Below the pieces are notes generated by a model. The model saw only the letters and a program-made list of their open reading frames with translations. It was not told the origin of the DNA and did not search any database. Source: Methylococcus geothermalis (GTDB lineage: Bacteria > Pseudomonadota > Gammaproteobacteria > Methylococcales > Methylococcaceae). From it: a stretch of 64,000 nt of DNA. Below, piece after piece: positions 41,839-53,130 of the stretch; positions within the stretch are counted from its first letter, which is position 1, and the number at the start of each line of letters is the position of its first letter. Both the position numbers and the translations under genes were made by a program. The stretch spans positions 1,006,501-1,070,500 of the forward strand of contig NZ_CP046565.1 in assembly GCF_012769535.1 (NCBI RefSeq), read 5' to 3'.

Positions 41839-44800
41839 TCAGTCATGATACCGGCTGAACCCCAGCGCCCAATGGTAGCGCCAGCGCTGCCCGCCTTCCG
41901 GTTCAGGCAGTTCGATGACGCCGTATCGCCTCGCGCAATCCCGCAAATCCAGGTTTAGGGCTTCGGCCAGCGTTTCCAATCCATCCAGGTATTTCGGCAC
42001 GGCCCAAGGCACGATGCGTGGACCGTAAGCGGGATCGTCGATTTCCCGCGCTTGGCCACTGGGCGAGAGTCCGACCGGCGTTGCTAAGCCACCTTCTCCC
42101 ACGCGGTACAAATCCAGTTTGCCGTCGTCATCGGGCAGCAGGGCATAAGGAAAATGTTCGACAGGGTCAAAGCGGAAAGGCGTCACGCGCTGCAGTTCGC
42201 CGCTGAGGGTGGCGCGTGTCTCCCACCAATGGGGTGCAGGCAGGGCTTTCTGGCTGCCGCTTTCTTCGGTGCCCAACAGCAAATCCGCCAGCCGGGCATG
42301 TTCGAGGTCGGCGAGATTGTGCCGCGGTAGCAACGGTTCGCGCGGCCGAATGCGCGGCGAGGCGTCGAGGATGCGCCATTGTTCCGGTGTCAGCAGTTCG
42401 CTGAGATGGTGACTTTGCAGCGGGAAGCTGGCGTTCTCGAATCCAGGTCGGGTGTAGGCCGGTCCGGTTCCGCCGTTTTCCAGATGGCGGACGTTGGTGT
42501 CGAGCAGGTAGACGTTGGGCCATTCTTCCGGGCAGTTTCCTTCCCGATGGCGGCGGACGCGGCCGGCCAACTGGATGATGGAGCGCATGGACGAGGGCTC
42601 GACGATGGCCCAGTCGTAGTCATGATCGCGTCCCACTTCGGCGACGGCGGTGGCCAGCACGACGAAGATATGGTCGGCCTCAGGCCCGCTGTCCAGACGT
42701 TCACGGATGCTGCCCAGGCCGAAAACGGCGTCGGGTTCGGTGCGCTCGAGTGCGGCGTCCAGCTCGCGCTCGATGCTTGCCCTGACCAGCAAGGGATGGC
42801 GGGAATGATAGGCGCACAAATGAATCCGATAGCTTGCTTCCGCGCCCAGCTCGAACAGGGACAAGGCCACGTCGAACAGCGGATCGATGTTGGCCATGCG
42901 GATGAGGCCGAAGCTAACCCGCTTGCCAGTCTTGGGATCGATGCTGTGGTGGTGGCTATGCAGTGTGTGCATGTGCGCCCGCAACTGCCCGGCCAGCTCC
43001 CGGCACATGTCGGTGCGCGGTTGCTTGGGACTTATCGGCAACGGCTGGATCGCGGCGCGCCGACGAACTTGCTTGCGGGCGGCGTCGGCCAGCTTGTCGA
43101 GGCGGCGGTCCACGAATCGGCGGTGAGTGTCCAGATAGCTCTGCTTGTCGGCATGGTCTTTCGCTTCGGCACCGAACTCGTCGAACCATGCACAGCAGAC
43201 ATTGACGGGCAGCCCAGGCATGCCCCGATTGCGCTGAAACTCGGCCCGCCCGGCCAGATAGGCCCGGAACAGGCCCTGCACCAGGGCAGGCGGCAGGGTC
43301 GCCGACGACAGCAGCACGCGGCTGCCCAGCATACCGCTCCAATGGACCAGCCGCGCCAGCGCGGATAGATCTTCGACGGAGAAGTCATCCGGCTCATCCA
43401 GGATCAGGTCGGACGTCATCAACCTGAGCATGGGGGCGATCTGGTGTCCGCCTCGGGTGCCTTCGGTAGCCGGCATGAGGTGGTCGATGGTGCAGGCCAG
43501 CACCGGGGCGTCGAGCAGGCGCAGGGCCTTGGAATCGGCCAGCCACTCTTTCAGCGGGCCGTCTTCGAGGCTGCCTTCGTAGTGCACGTGATTGAATTCC
43601 GGCAGGAGGGATTCACTGGATTCGCAGCCGCGCTGGGCCCGTTCGTCTTCGGCCAGGCTGCGGCGGCACTCGTGCAATGCACGGGTTGCGGCGCTCCCCA
43701 CCAGTACCGCCAAATCCGCTTCTCCTAAGCGCAGGCGCTCGCGGTAGGCCTCGCCGGTTTGCAGCGTCAAGGTGCGCAGGCCGAGGGCGACGGTGAAGCG
43801 CGCGCCGAGGCGCGGATCGGCCAGCGCATAGAGAATGCGGCCGTTGGCCAGGGTCTTGCCGCAACCCGTGGACGCCATGTTGATGCCAAAGAAGCCCTGA
43901 GTGGCGGCTTTGGTCTGCAGGGCGGCAGCGCAGTCGTAAGCCTGATTCTGCCAGCGGAAGCGGCCTTGGCTGCGTTCACGGAATGTCTTGTGGCGGGCGA
44001 TGCGCGGCAGGGCTTCCGCCAGGCGCGGCAGGCTGCGGACGATGCGGCTCGCGTTGACTTCCACGCCGATCAGGTGCTCGTCCAGCCGCTGTTTGAGCGC
44101 GCCCGTCTTGTCGGTATTGGCATACAGCGTGGCGGACGGTTTGCCGGGTTTGTCTCCGTAGCGGCCATGGCTGGGCTGTGCGGAGTAATAGTGGTCGGCC
44201 AGCATCAAGGCCAGGCGCGAGAGGTGCAGCATGTAGGGGCTGTCCAGCAGAAGTTCTGCCGCACCTTCACCGGCCAGCACGGGCCGTTGCAGGATGGCCT
44301 GCGCCAGTTTCGCGGCATGGCCGCGCCAATGCCGGCTGTCCAGAGGCAGGCCACGCTGGAAGTTCCAGCAGTCTCGGGCGTTGTCGTTGTCGGGCCGGCT
44401 GCCGCACCAATCGTGGGTGATCGCCTGGGGTAGTTGTTCGAGACTGTCCCGGCGAGCGGCGGTTTTTTGTAGTGGCGTGGGCAGGCGGTGATGGCTCACG
44501 ATCAGCCAGCCGACGATGCGCGCCAAAGGCGGCAGTTCCCGGAAAGGCGGCATAGCCGCTGTGCCTTTCGTCGCGCCGTCCCGCGTCAGCCGTGCCAGGC
44601 AGGCGGCGCCAATCGCGGCGCCCGGATCGCTCAGCCGGGACAACCAATCCCGGTCGCTGGGGCCGCTATCTCTGACCAATGACTCGAACAGCCGCAAAGA
44701 CACCCACTCATGCCGGTAGGCATCGGCGATCGGCTGCTTGCTCTTGAGTTTTTTCTGGAATGCCTCGCTGGCCTTGCCGAAGTCGTGGAACAGGGCGGCC

Positions 44801-45153
44801 AGCCTGGCGAGCAGGCGGATGTCTTCAGCCGTATGCCAATCGTTCTCGTCGCCTGCGCGCAGCACGTCGCGGGCGGTCAGGTTGGTGGGGGTGGCGCCGC
44901 GCTCGTTGAACTGGCGGGCGTCGCCCACGATCCAGATCAACTCGCTGTGGTCCTTGCCGCGTATCCAATGGCAGGCCACGGCGGTATTCCGGCGTGCGGT
45001 CTGGCGCAGCAAGCGGTGCAAGGTGTCCAGGCCTTGCTGGGTGATGGCGGTCTGCCAGGTGCGGTCGCCGCGCCGCTCGGCGAACTGGTCGAGGATGCGC
45101 CGGGTTTCCGTCAGCGCGTTCTTGCGGCACTGGGAGATCAGCAGGACGTTCAT
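41839..45153 (-). CDS. cas3: Cas2-Cas3 fusion, type I-F
   Basis: A 1104-aa protein. It has an N-terminal Cas2 domain (about 1-95, MNVLLISQCRKNALTETRRI), an HD nuclease (HD at 123-124 in ALFHDFGKA) and an SF2 helicase. Walker A is at 427-434 (ASTGCGKT) and the DEAD-type box reads DEPD at 585-588, followed by SAT in LLSSATLP. The fusion is diagnostic for subtype I-F. It acts in both spacer acquisition with Cas1 and target degradation. Its start overlaps the end of cas1 by 4 bp. Confidence 0.97.
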   Translation of the reverse strand: MNVLLISQCRKNALTETRRILDQFAERRGDRTWQTAITQQGLDTLHRLLRQTARRNTAVACHWIRGKDHSELIWIVGDARQFNERGATPTNLTARDVLRAGDENDWHTAEDIRLLARLAALFHDFGKASEAFQKKLKSKQPIADAYRHEWVSLRLFESLVRDSGPSDRDWLSRLSDPGAAIGAACLARLTRDGATKGTAAMPPFRELPPLARIVGWLIVSHHRLPTPLQKTAARRDSLEQLPQAITHDWCGSRPDNDNARDCWNFQRGLPLDSRHWRGHAAKLAQAILQRPVLAGEGAAELLLDSPYMLHLSRLALMLADHYYSAQPSHGRYGDKPGKPSATLYANTDKTGALKQRLDEHLIGVEVNASRIVRSLPRLAEALPRIARHKTFRERSQGRFRWQNQAYDCAAALQTKAATQGFFGINMASTGCGKTLANGRILYALADPRLGARFTVALGLRTLTLQTGEAYRERLRLGEADLAVLVGSAATRALHECRRSLAEDERAQRGCESSESLLPEFNHVHYEGSLEDGPLKEWLADSKALRLLDAPVLACTIDHLMPATEGTRGGHQIAPMLRLMTSDLILDEPDDFSVEDLSALARLVHWSGMLGSRVLLSSATLPPALVQGLFRAYLAGRAEFQRNRGMPGLPVNVCCAWFDEFGAEAKDHADKQSYLDTHRRFVDRRLDKLADAARKQVRRRAAIQPLPISPKQPRTDMCRELAGQLRAHMHTLHSHHHSIDPKTGKRVSFGLIRMANIDPLFDVALSLFELGAEASYRIHLCAYHSRHPLLVRASIERELDAALERTEPDAVFGLGSIRERLDSGPEADHIFVVLATAVAEVGRDHDYDWAIVEPSSMRSIIQLAGRVRRHREGNCPEEWPNVYLLDTNVRHLENGGTGPAYTRPGFENASFPLQSHHLSELLTPEQWRILDASPRIRPREPLLPRHNLADLEHARLADLLLGTEESGSQKALPAPHWWETRATLSGELQRVTPFRFDPVEHFPYALLPDDDGKLDLYRVGEGGLATPVGLSPSGQAREIDDPAYGPRIVPWAVPKYLDGLETLAEALNLDLRDCARRYGVIELPEPEGGQRWRYHWALGFSRYHD

Positions 45154-46127
45154 GGGGCGCGCCCGCCCAGATCCAGCGCGACGGTTTTCAGTGTATCGAT
45201 CATGAAGTCCAGTGATTCGGTGCGCGCGAACTGATCGATGCAGGCATGGCGGAAGCTTTGTTCGTCATCGCCGCGCGCGGCGGAAATGAAGGCCTGCGGC
45301 AGGATCACGGCATCTTTGACGAGGTCCGCGATATCGAAGACCAGGCCGCCGCGCCGGGTTTTGCCGTGCAGAACCGCCAGTCCGTGCGGCAGACCGAGCA
45401 CCCAGGCTGCGGTTGCGCCGAGACCATAGGCGAGGTAATTGCCGTGGTCGAGGAAGCGGTTGGCCGGGTCGGTGCCGCTGCCGTTCTTGGCGCGGGTGAA
45501 TTCGCCGTAATCGACGGCGTGCGCCGCCAGTCGGAAAAGCTGCTTGGTGAGACGGGCTTCCTCGGTCAGCAGGCCGGTGCCGTCGGCGGCCAAGTCGATG
45601 GCTTGTCGCGACTCGTCCAGCACAGCGGCGAGCCGCTCGCGAGGCACCTGGAAACCGTCGTCCGCGAGCTGCCGGCTGTGCAGCCATTCCCGGCCGATGC
45701 GGTCGAGCCGTGCGTGCTGAAAGGCTTTGGCGGCTTCCAACCGCGATCCGTCGTCGAACCAGAACCGGACCCAGTTTTGCAGGTATTCGGTGGGGCGGTA
45801 TTCGCTCTGCGGGCTGAACCACGTCACTTCGACGTCCATCTCGTTGGCGCTGTACAGCGGTGTTCCGCCGCCGCCGCAGAAGCCAACCATGACGCCCGCC
45901 TTCGCCAGTTCCCGCATGGCGGCCTGGGTGATGGAGGTGCCGGTACCGAGTAGAACGGTGGTGGTATTGGCGATCGGGATGTTCCAGTAGAGTGAACGTT
46001 TGCCCTCGTCGGTCACGAATTCCACCCGGCCGCCGTTGACCAGCACCCGGCAATGTTCGAGGTAGTAAAGATTTGCCCGTTTCGAGTGCAGGATGGTCTT
46101 GAGATCGGACGGAGACAAATCGTTCAC
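45150..46127 (-). CDS. cas1: CRISPR integrase Cas1, type I-F
   Basis: A 325-aa integrase, first gene of the cas operon. The N-terminal beta domain (NLYYLEHCRVLVNGGRVEFV) leads to the helical catalytic domain. The metal ligands are the Glu in GLLTEEARLTKQLF, the His in LAVLHGKTRRGG and the Asp in FDIADLVKDAVILPQAF. With Cas2-Cas3 it inserts new spacers at the leader. The promoter should lie in the 160 bp upstream (46128-46289), where only a short palindrome ATCTT-CGA-AAGAT was noted. Confidence 0.97.
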   Translation of the reverse strand: MNDLSPSDLKTILHSKRANLYYLEHCRVLVNGGRVEFVTDEGKRSLYWNIPIANTTTVLLGTGTSITQAAMRELAKAGVMVGFCGGGGTPLYSANEMDVEVTWFSPQSEYRPTEYLQNWVRFWFDDGSRLEAAKAFQHARLDRIGREWLHSRQLADDGFQVPRERLAAVLDESRQAIDLAADGTGLLTEEARLTKQLFRLAAHAVDYGEFTRAKNGSGTDPANRFLDHGNYLAYGLGATAAWVLGLPHGLAVLHGKTRRGGLVFDIADLVKDAVILPQAFISAARGDDEQSFRHACIDQFARTESLDFMIDTLKTVALDLGGRAP

Positions 46128-46289
46128 GGTGTTTCAATCCTCAGAGAAACCGAACGAAAAATGGCAATCTTCGAAAGATCCTCCTGATGGATGGAAAACG
46201 CCGGTCGGGCTAGGGGGGTGATCATCAAGTCATCGGCGGTCGATGACGAGCCATGCGCTATCGAATCCGACAGATAACGGGTGAGACGC

Positions 46290-47354
46290 TTAGGATTTCC
46301 CCGCCAGCTCGGCGACGGCCTTTTCCAGTTTCTTCAGCCGGCTCCAGATTTCGTGCAGGCGCGGCATCACCGCCATGTTCTTGAGGTATTGCTGCAGAGG
46401 CTGGGCGGGGCCGCCGGCGTACATGCCGGGTTGCCTGATGCTGGTGTTGAGGCCGGCGCGGTGCAGCAGCACGCTGTCGTCGGCGACCGTGATGTGGTCG
46501 ATGGTGCCGGTCTGGCCGGTGGCGATGACGCGCTTGCCGAAGCGGGTGGAGCCGGACAGCCCGGTGTGGGCGCAGAGGATGCAGTCCTCGCCGATCTCGA
46601 CGTTGTGACCCAGGTGCACCAGCGCGTCGATGATGGTGCCGCTGCGGATGCGGGTGGCGCCGTAAGTGCCGCGGTCGATGGTGGTGTTGGCGCCGATCAC
46701 CACGCGGTCTTCGATGACGACCTTGCCGGTGTGCGGAATGCGGTAGTTGCGGCGCTGGGCGTCCTGGGCGAAGCCGAAGCCTTCCGAGCCGATGACGCAC
46801 CCGGGCTTGAGGATGCAGCGGGCGCCGATTTCGCAGTCGACGCAGACGGTGACGCCGGGATGCAGCACGGTTTCCGCGCCGATGCGGGCGCCGCGCTCGA
46901 TCACCACGTTCGCCATCAGCACCACGCCGTGGCCCAGCGCGACATCCGCGCCGATCACCACGCCCGGACCGATGATCGCGTCGTCGGGCACTTCCACGCT
47001 GTCGTGGATCACGGAAGAAGGATGGATGCGCGGCCATTCGGTATCGCGCACGTCGCGGTCGGCGTAGGCCTGTTTGATCAGCGCGATGGCGAGGCGGACG
47101 TTGGGCGCGACCAGGACGGCCAGTGCCGGCGATTCGCCGAATTCGGCGGCGATGGCCGGCGTCGCGATGACGGCCGCCGGCTTCCGTTCGAATACGTCGC
47201 TGAGGTATTTGGGCTTGTCGATGAACACCAGGTCGCCAGGGGCGCAGTCCTCGATCGGCGCGACTTGGGCGATGCTGGCGTCGGGGCCGAGCCGGTTCGT
47301 GATCAGCCCTTCCGGCTGGAAGCGTTCGAAGATTTCCGAAACGGTGACGTGCAT
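46290..47354 (-). CDS. lpxD: UDP-3-O-acylglucosamine N-acyltransferase LpxD
   Basis: A 354-aa left-handed beta-helix acyltransferase of lipid A synthesis, adding the N-linked hydroxyacyl chain. The N-terminal uridine-binding domain reads APGDLVFIDKPKYL. Hexapeptide repeats span about 105-300, with the catalytic His in LVHLGHNVEIGEDC. It ends in a coiled helix (IWSRLKKLEKAVAEL). It is away from the usual lpx cluster and may be an additional copy. It follows trpC by 45 bp on the same strand. Confidence 0.92.
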   Translation of the reverse strand: MHVTVSEIFERFQPEGLITNRLGPDASIAQVAPIEDCAPGDLVFIDKPKYLSDVFERKPAAVIATPAIAAEFGESPALAVLVAPNVRLAIALIKQAYADRDVRDTEWPRIHPSSVIHDSVEVPDDAIIGPGVVIGADVALGHGVVLMANVVIERGARIGAETVLHPGVTVCVDCEIGARCILKPGCVIGSEGFGFAQDAQRRNYRIPHTGKVVIEDRVVIGANTTIDRGTYGATRIRSGTIIDALVHLGHNVEIGEDCILCAHTGLSGSTRFGKRVIATGQTGTIDHITVADDSVLLHRAGLNTSIRQPGMYAGGPAQPLQQYLKNMAVMPRLHEIWSRLKKLEKAVAELAGKS

Positions 47355-47399
47355 GGTGAGTCCTCTTCGATGGCCGGAAAGATTCGGGAGGAGGGCCGC

Positions 47400-48200
47400 C
47401 TAGGCGGCGAACAGCCGCTGCAGCTCGATGCCGGGCTCGGGGGCGCGCATGAAGGCTTCGCCGACCAGGAAGGCATGGACCCCGTGACTCCGCATCAGGG
47501 CGACGTCCGGCGGCGCCAGGATGCCGCTTTCGGTGACCACCGTGCGGCCTGGCGGGATCAGCGGCAGCAGGTCCAGCGTGGTCTGGAGGCTGACGTCGAA
47601 GCTGCGCAGGTTGCGGTTGTTGATGCCGACCAGGGGGAGCTCCAGCGGCAGCGATCGTTCCAGTTCGGCCCGGTCGTGCACTTCCACCAGCACGTCCATG
47701 CCGAGCGAGGTCGCCAGTTCCGCCAGATCGCGCATCTGCGCGTCGTCCAGCGCGGCGGCGATGAGCAGGATGCAGTCCGCGCCGATCGCCCGCGCCTCGT
47801 AGACCTGGTAAGAGTCGACGGTGAAGTCCTTGCGCAGCACCGGCAGCGCGCAGGCGGCGCGGGCCTGTTGCAGATAGTCCTCGCAGCCCTGGAAGAAGTC
47901 CCGGTCGGTCAGCACCGACAAACAGGCCGCGCCTCCCTCGGCGTAGCTCCGGGCGATGGCGGCGGGCTGGAAATCCTCCCGCATCACGCCCTTGCTGGGC
48001 GAGGCTTTCTTGATTTCGGCGATCACCCCGGCCTGGCCGGCTTCGATCGTGGCCCGGAGCGAGCGGACGAAACCGCGCACCGGATCGGCCTGCTCTGCCC
48101 GTTCGCGCAGCTCGGACGGCGGCAGGGCTTTCGCGCGGTCGGCAATCTCCTCGGCTTTGCGGGCCAGGATCTTTTTCAGGATGTCGGGGGTGTCGCTCAT
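47400..48200 (-). CDS. trpC: Indole-3-glycerol phosphate synthase TrpC
   Basis: A 266-aa TIM-barrel enzyme of tryptophan synthesis. Motifs are [70 protein letters not shown] and VTESGI. It is the last gene of the trpE-G-D-C run and starts 5 bp after the trpD stop. Confidence 0.97.
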   Translation of the reverse strand: MSDTPDILKKILARKAEEIADRAKALPPSELRERAEQADPVRGFVRSLRATIEAGQAGVIAEIKKASPSKGVMREDFQPAAIARSYAEGGAACLSVLTDRDFFQGCEDYLQQARAACALPVLRKDFTVDSYQVYEARAIGADCILLIAAALDDAQMRDLAELATSLGMDVLVEVHDRAELERSLPLELPLVGINNRNLRSFDVSLQTTLDLLPLIPPGRTVVTESGILAPPDVALMRSHGVHAFLVGEAFMRAPEPGIELQRLFAA

Positions 48201-48205
48201 GGCTT

Positions 48206-49231
48206 TCAGCTTGCGGCGAATTGGCGGGAAAGGGCGGCCAGCGCTTCGAGCTTGGCGCGGGCCGAGCCGTCGGCGATGACGGCCTCGGCGCGGCGGACCC
48301 CGGCTTCCAGCGAGTCGGTCAGATCGGCAGCGTAGATGGCGGCGCCGGCGTTCAGGGCGACGATGTCGCGGGCGGGGCCCGGCACGTTGTCCAGCACGCC
48401 ATGCATCATCTTCAGACTGGCGGCGACGGTGTCGATGGCGAGTTCGCTCAAAGCGGCGCGCTCGAAGCCGAACTGCTCCGGCTGCACCTCATAGTTGGTG
48501 ATCAGGCCGTTTTTCAGCTCGGCGACATGGGTGGGCGCGGCGATGCTGATCTCGTCCAGCCCGTCCTCGGCGTGCACGACCAGGACGTGCGAGCTGCCCA
48601 ATTGCTGCAGCACCCGGGCGAGGCCTTCCACCCATTGATCGGTGTAGACCCCGACCAGCTGATTCGGCGCACCGGCGGGGTTGGTCAGAGGGCCGAGCAG
48701 GTTGAACAGGGTGCGGACGCCGAGTTCCCGGCGCGGCCCGATGGCGTATTTCATCGCGCCGTGGTGGCGCTGGGCGAACAGGAAGCCGACACCGAGCGTT
48801 TCGATGCAGGTCTTGACCTGGTCCGGGGTGAGTTCGAGGTTGACGCCGGCGGCTTCCAGCACGTCGGCGCTGCCCGAGCGGCCCGACACCGAGCGGCTGC
48901 CGTGCTTGGCGACCCGGCCGCCCGCCGCCGCGACCACGAAGGCCGCGGTCGTGGAGATGTTGAAGGTCTTGCTGGTGTCGCCCCCGGTGCCGCAGGTGTC
49001 GAGCAGATGGGGGCCCGATACCGGCACCTTGGTCGCCATTTCCCGCAGCACCTGGGCCGCGGCGGCCACTTCGTCGACGGTCTCGCCCTTGCAGCGCAGG
49101 GCGATCAGGAAGGCGCCGATCTGGGCCGGCGTGGCGCCGCCGCTCATGATCCGGCGCATGGCGGCGCGCATCGCGCTGGGGCTCAAGTCTTTGCCGGCCA
49201 GCAGGGTTTCCAGGATTTCGGGGATTTCCAT
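48206..49231 (-). CDS. trpD: Anthranilate phosphoribosyltransferase TrpD
   Basis: A 341-aa enzyme attaching phosphoribose to anthranilate. The PRPP-binding loop [17 protein letters not shown] and [19 protein letters not shown] are clear, as are [12 protein letters not shown] and [10 protein letters not shown]. It lies 6 bp after trpG. Confidence 0.97.
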   Translation of the reverse strand: MEIPEILETLLAGKDLSPSAMRAAMRRIMSGGATPAQIGAFLIALRCKGETVDEVAAAAQVLREMATKVPVSGPHLLDTCGTGGDTSKTFNISTTAAFVVAAAGGRVAKHGSRSVSGRSGSADVLEAAGVNLELTPDQVKTCIETLGVGFLFAQRHHGAMKYAIGPRRELGVRTLFNLLGPLTNPAGAPNQLVGVYTDQWVEGLARVLQQLGSSHVLVVHAEDGLDEISIAAPTHVAELKNGLITNYEVQPEQFGFERAALSELAIDTVAASLKMMHGVLDNVPGPARDIVALNAGAAIYAADLTDSLEAGVRRAEAVIADGSARAKLEALAALSRQFAAS

Positions 49232-49237
49232 GGGCTG

Positions 49238-49825
49238 TTACCGGTGCAGGAAGTTGCGGAGCAGGTCGTGGCCCTGCTCGGTCATGATCGATTCGGGATG
49301 GAACTGCACGCCTTCGACGTCCAGGGTCTTGTGGCGCACGCCCATGATTTCCTCGATGCCGCCGTCATCGTCCTCGGTCCAGGCGGTGACTTCCAGGCAC
49401 TCGGGCAGGGTGGATTGCTCGATCACCAGCGAATGGTAGCGGGTGGCCTGGAACGGATTGCTCAGGCCGTGGAACACGCCGACGTCGCGGTGGCGCACCA
49501 TCGACACCTTGCCGTGCATGATGCGCTTGGCGTGGATGATGTTGCCGCCGAAGGCGTGGCCAATGCTCTGGTGGCCGAGGCAGACCCCGAGGATGGGATA
49601 GCGCCCGGCGTAGCGGTGGATCGTCTCCACCGAGATGCCGGCTTCCTTCGGCGTGCAGGGGCCGGGCGAGATGACGATCTTGTCCGGGGCTATGCGCTCG
49701 ATCTCCTCCACCGCGATCTGGTCGTTCCGCACCACCTGGACCTCCGCGCCCAGCTCGGCCAGGTACTGCACCAGGTTGTAGGTGAAGGAGTCGTAGTTGT
49801 CGATCATCAGGACGCGGGTGCTCAT
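49238..49825 (-). CDS. trpG: Anthranilate synthase glutamine amidotransferase TrpG
   Basis: A 195-aa class I glutaminase giving ammonia to TrpE. Catalytic Cys is in [11 protein letters not shown], and the His-Glu pair is in GVQFHPESI. The oxyanion strand reads [15 protein letters not shown]. The start [17 protein letters not shown] at 49825 gives a 4-bp ATGA overlap with trpE. The close similarity to PabA leaves a possible dual role in folate synthesis. Confidence 0.96.
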   Translation of the reverse strand: MSTRVLMIDNYDSFTYNLVQYLAELGAEVQVVRNDQIAVEEIERIAPDKIVISPGPCTPKEAGISVETIHRYAGRYPILGVCLGHQSIGHAFGGNIIHAKRIMHGKVSMVRHRDVGVFHGLSNPFQATRYHSLVIEQSTLPECLEVTAWTEDDDGGIEEIMGVRHKTLDVEGVQFHPESIMTEQGHDLLRNFLHR

Positions 49826-51309
49826 ACGTTCTCGCCTTCTTCGAGGCCGGCCTCGGCCATGGCGACCGCACGGAAAATGGCCCGGCCCTTGTTCATGGTT
49901 TCCTCCCATTCGCTGCGCGGCACCGAGTCATAGACGATGCCGGCGCCGGCCTGGATGTGGAGCTGGCCGTCCTTGATGACGGCGGTGCGGATGGCGATCG
50001 CCGTGTCCATGTTGCCGGACCAGCCGATATAGCCCACCGCGCCGGAATAGACCCCGCGCTTGACCGGCTCCAGCTCGGCGATGATCTCCATGGCCCGGAT
50101 CTTCGGCGCGCCGCTGACGGTGCCGGCGGGGAAGGTCGCCGCCAGCACGTCGTAGGCGTCCTTGCCGGCCTGGAGCTTGCCGGTCACGTTGGAGACGATG
50201 TGCATGACGTGGGAATAGCGCTCCACGATCATCTTGTCGGTGAGCCGCACGCTGCCGGTCTCGGAAATCCGGCCGGTGTCGTTGCGGCCCAGGTCGATCA
50301 GCATCAGATGCTCGGCGATTTCCTTGGGGTCGGCCAGGAGCTCCTGCTCCAGCGCCTGATCCTCTTCCGGACTGCGGCCGCGGCGGCGGGTGCCGGCGAT
50401 GGGGCGCACCGTGACCGTGCCGTCCTCCAGCCGCACCAGGATTTCCGGCGAGGAGCCGACCACGTGGAAATCCCCCAGGTTGAGCTGGTACATGTAGGGC
50501 GAGGGGTTGAGGCAGCGCAGGGCGCGGTAGAGGTCCAAGGGCGAGGCAGCGTAGGGAATGCTCAGCCGCTGCGACAGCACCACCTGCATCACGTCGCCCT
50601 CGACGATGTAGTCCTTGACCCGCCGCACCGCATTCTCGAAGCCTTCCTGGGTGAAGCCGGAGATGAAGTCGGTTTCGTCCACCGTGCGCGGCGCGTGCGG
50701 CGTTGCGGCGAGAACCCGGCGGCTGCGCAGTCCCCGGACCAGTTCGTCCAGCCGGGCCTGGGCCCGGTCGTAGGCGCCGGCCTCGTTCGGGTCGGCATGG
50801 ACGACGACCAGCAGCTTGCCGGTGAGGTTGTCGAACACCAGCACTTCTTCCGACACCATCAGCAGGATGTCGGGCGAGCCGATCGGGTCGGGTTTGGCGG
50901 TGGCGAGGCGCGGCTCGATGTAGCCCATCGTCTCGTAGCCGAAGTAGCCGACCAAGCCGCCGGTGAAGCGCGGCAGGCCATCGATGTCCGGCACCTTGAA
51001 GCGGGCGCCGTAGGCTTTGATCCATGCCAGCGGATTGTCCGCCACCAGGGTTTCGCCAAGCGCGCCGTCCTGCAGCAGGGCGATCGAGTGTCCGCGCACC
51101 TCGATGCGGGTCCGGCAAGGCAGGCCGATGATGGAATAGCGGCCCCATTGCTCGCCGCCGTGGACGGATTCGAACAGATAGGAATAAGGCCCGTCGGCGA
51201 GCTTGAGATAGGCGCTCAAGGGTGTGTCGAGATCGGCGAGCACGCGCCGCGCCAGCGGGACGCGGTTGTAGCCTTGCGCGGCGTAGGCCTGGAATTGTTC
51301 GGGGGTCAT
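49822..51309 (-). CDS. trpE: Anthranilate synthase component I TrpE
   Basis: A 495-aa chorismate-using enzyme. Landmarks are the feedback-binding region with [20 protein letters not shown], then [34 protein letters not shown] and [16 protein letters not shown]. No attenuator leader peptide was found in the 116 bp before it, though I did not model alternative structures. It follows gph on the same strand. Confidence 0.96.
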   Translation of the reverse strand: MTPEQFQAYAAQGYNRVPLARRVLADLDTPLSAYLKLADGPYSYLFESVHGGEQWGRYSIIGLPCRTRIEVRGHSIALLQDGALGETLVADNPLAWIKAYGARFKVPDIDGLPRFTGGLVGYFGYETMGYIEPRLATAKPDPIGSPDILLMVSEEVLVFDNLTGKLLVVVHADPNEAGAYDRAQARLDELVRGLRSRRVLAATPHAPRTVDETDFISGFTQEGFENAVRRVKDYIVEGDVMQVVLSQRLSIPYAASPLDLYRALRCLNPSPYMYQLNLGDFHVVGSSPEILVRLEDGTVTVRPIAGTRRRGRSPEEDQALEQELLADPKEIAEHLMLIDLGRNDTGRISETGSVRLTDKMIVERYSHVMHIVSNVTGKLQAGKDAYDVLAATFPAGTVSGAPKIRAMEIIAELEPVKRGVYSGAVGYIGWSGNMDTAIAIRTAVIKDGQLHIQAGAGIVYDSVPRSEWEETMNKGRAIFRAVAMAEAGLEEGENV

Positions 51310-51425
51310 GAGAACTCCGGTGTTCGATGCGAAACGATGGACGGCACGGCGGCCGTGACGGTCAAACGTCTGTGCTCAGTCCGCGCTGCGCCATCGTTGT
51401 GGGTGATCGAATCCGAATAAAGCCG

Positions 51426-52109
51426 TCATGTCAGTCGTTTCAGTAAGGCGGGAAGCGCGCCGATGGAATCCACAATGCCGTCCGCGCCCAGTTGTTCCGG
51501 CGTGGCGACCTCCCCCCGGTAGCCGTAAGGGACGCACAGTATCGCATAACCGGCGGCCCGCGCGGCCCGCACGTCGTTGTCGGAATCGCCGACCATCAGG
51601 CAGCGCTCGGGCGAGGCGCCGAACCGCTCCGCCGTCTTCAGCAGCGGCAGCGGGTCCGGCTTGATGCGCTCGAACTGGTCGCCCGAGCCAATGAAGTCGA
51701 GATACTCGGTCACCCCGAGCCGTTCCAGCAGCGGCTCGGTGAAGCGGGCCAGCTTGTTGGTGATGACGGCCGTGGCATAACCCTCCGCCTTCAGGGTCCG
51801 GAGGCCTTCGAGCACGCCGGGAAACAAGCCACCGCGCTCGCACAGATGCGCTTCGTGGAATTCCAGGAACAGGCGCATGCCTTCCTGGAAGTCCTCGGGT
51901 TCCGATGCCGGCCACAGCTGCCCGGTCATGGCCCGCTTGATCAGCATGTCCGCGCCGTTGCCGATCCAGCCCCGCGCCCGTTCCAGCCCGACCGGGGCAC
52001 GGCCCAGCCGCTCCAGCATGGCGTCCACCGCCCAGGCCAGGTCGGGCGCGCTGTCGACCAGGGTGCCGTCGAGGTCGAAGGCGATCAGCTCGGGCCGGAA
52101 TCCGATCAT
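51426..52109 (-). CDS. gph: Phosphoglycolate phosphatase Gph
   Basis: A 227-aa HAD-family phosphatase. The nucleophile motif is [20 protein letters not shown], motif II TNKLARF and motif [13 protein letters not shown]. It removes 2-phosphoglycolate arising from DNA repair or Rubisco. Its start overlaps the rpe stop by 4 bp. The arrangement rpe-gph-trpE is common in gammaproteobacteria. Confidence 0.94.
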   Translation of the reverse strand: MIGFRPELIAFDLDGTLVDSAPDLAWAVDAMLERLGRAPVGLERARGWIGNGADMLIKRAMTGQLWPASEPEDFQEGMRLFLEFHEAHLCERGGLFPGVLEGLRTLKAEGYATAVITNKLARFTEPLLERLGVTEYLDFIGSGDQFERIKPDPLPLLKTAERFGASPERCLMVGDSDNDVRAARAAGYAILCVPYGYRGEVATPEQLGADGIVDSIGALPALLKRLT

Positions 52110-52798
52110 GCGCGGGCCTGGGCCAGTTCGCTGCGCAGGGCGCGGATGATGGAGTCGTAGCGGTTCGGGTCGTCCGCCTGGCCGGCGCCGAACACCGCCG
52201 ATCCGGCCACGAAGGTGTCGCAGCCCGCCGCGGCGATCTCGCGGATGTTCCTGGCGTTGACGCCGCCATCGATCTCCAGGCGGATGTTGCGGCCGCTGGC
52301 GTCGATGCGGCGGCGGCATTCGCGGACCTTGTCCAGCACGTAGGGGATGAACGACTGGCCGCCGAAGCCGGGGTTGACCGACATCAGCAGGATCATGTCG
52401 AGCTTGTCCATGACGTGATCGAGGTAGTTGAGCGGCGTGGCCGGATTGAACACGAGGCCGGTCTTGCAGCCGGAATCCTTGACCAGCTGCAGGCTGCGGT
52501 CGACGTGTTCGGAGGCTTCCGGATGGAAAGTGATGTAGCTCGCCCCGGCCTTGGCGAAATCGGGAATGATGCGGTCCACCGGCTTGACCATCAGATGCAC
52601 GTCGATCGGCGCCGTCACCCCGTGCTTGCGCAGCGCCTCGCATACCAGCGGGCCGATGGTCAGGTTCGGGACGTAGTGATTGTCCATCACGTCGAAATGG
52701 ACGATGTCGGCGCCCGACTTGAGGACGTTGTCCACTTCCTCGCCGAGGCGGGCGAAGTCGGCGGAGAGAATCGAAGGGGCGATCCAGAATTCGTTCAT
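52106..52798 (-). CDS. rpe: Ribulose-phosphate 3-epimerase Rpe
   Basis: A 230-aa TIM-barrel epimerase of the pentose phosphate pathway. It begins [18 protein letters not shown]. Metal and catalytic motifs are [44 protein letters not shown] and LEIDGGVN. In a methylotroph it would also serve the ribulose monophosphate cycle. Confidence 0.97.
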   Translation of the reverse strand: MNEFWIAPSILSADFARLGEEVDNVLKSGADIVHFDVMDNHYVPNLTIGPLVCEALRKHGVTAPIDVHLMVKPVDRIIPDFAKAGASYITFHPEASEHVDRSLQLVKDSGCKTGLVFNPATPLNYLDHVMDKLDMILLMSVNPGFGGQSFIPYVLDKVRECRRRIDASGRNIRLEIDGGVNARNIREIAAAGCDTFVAGSAVFGAGQADDPNRYDSIIRALRSELAQARA

Positions 52799-52958
52799 GG
52801 CAATGGTTTTCCTTGGGACTCAACGAAAGCGCAGGCCGTTGCGCGTCACGGTCTGCGCGGGGTGTTTCCGCGTGCGGCGGTTCGGCCGGTTATTCTGGCA
52901 TTTAGACCTGAGTCGGGGCAAGGCATGCGTTGGTCTCACGCCGGCCACGGCGCCGCTT

Positions 52959-53090
52959 TCAGAATGCGAGGTCGACACCGACGGTGCTGAGCAGGCCAGG
53001 CGTCCAGCGGGTGGTGCCGACGGCGTTCTGGGCCCACATGGCGACACGGTCGTTGAGCGTCCACGGCACGCCAACGAGTCCGGGGCGCGG
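52959..53090 (-). pseudogene. C-terminal fragment of a second beta-barrel protein
   Basis: The minus-strand translation reads GVPWTLNDRVAMWAQNAVGT, then RWTPGLLSTVGVDLAF and a stop. It is clearly related to the last 40 residues of the intact gene just upstream (IWTVNSRFAMWAQSAAGT and SLISSLGLALAF). No earlier part of the paralogue is present. It is either a tandem duplication largely deleted or a recombination scar. The rest of the 52799-53130 interval shows nothing recognisable. Confidence 0.75.
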
Positions 53091-53130
53091 GAATGGCGGC
53101 GGCATGGCTCGGTGGTCTCGGATCGAGGCT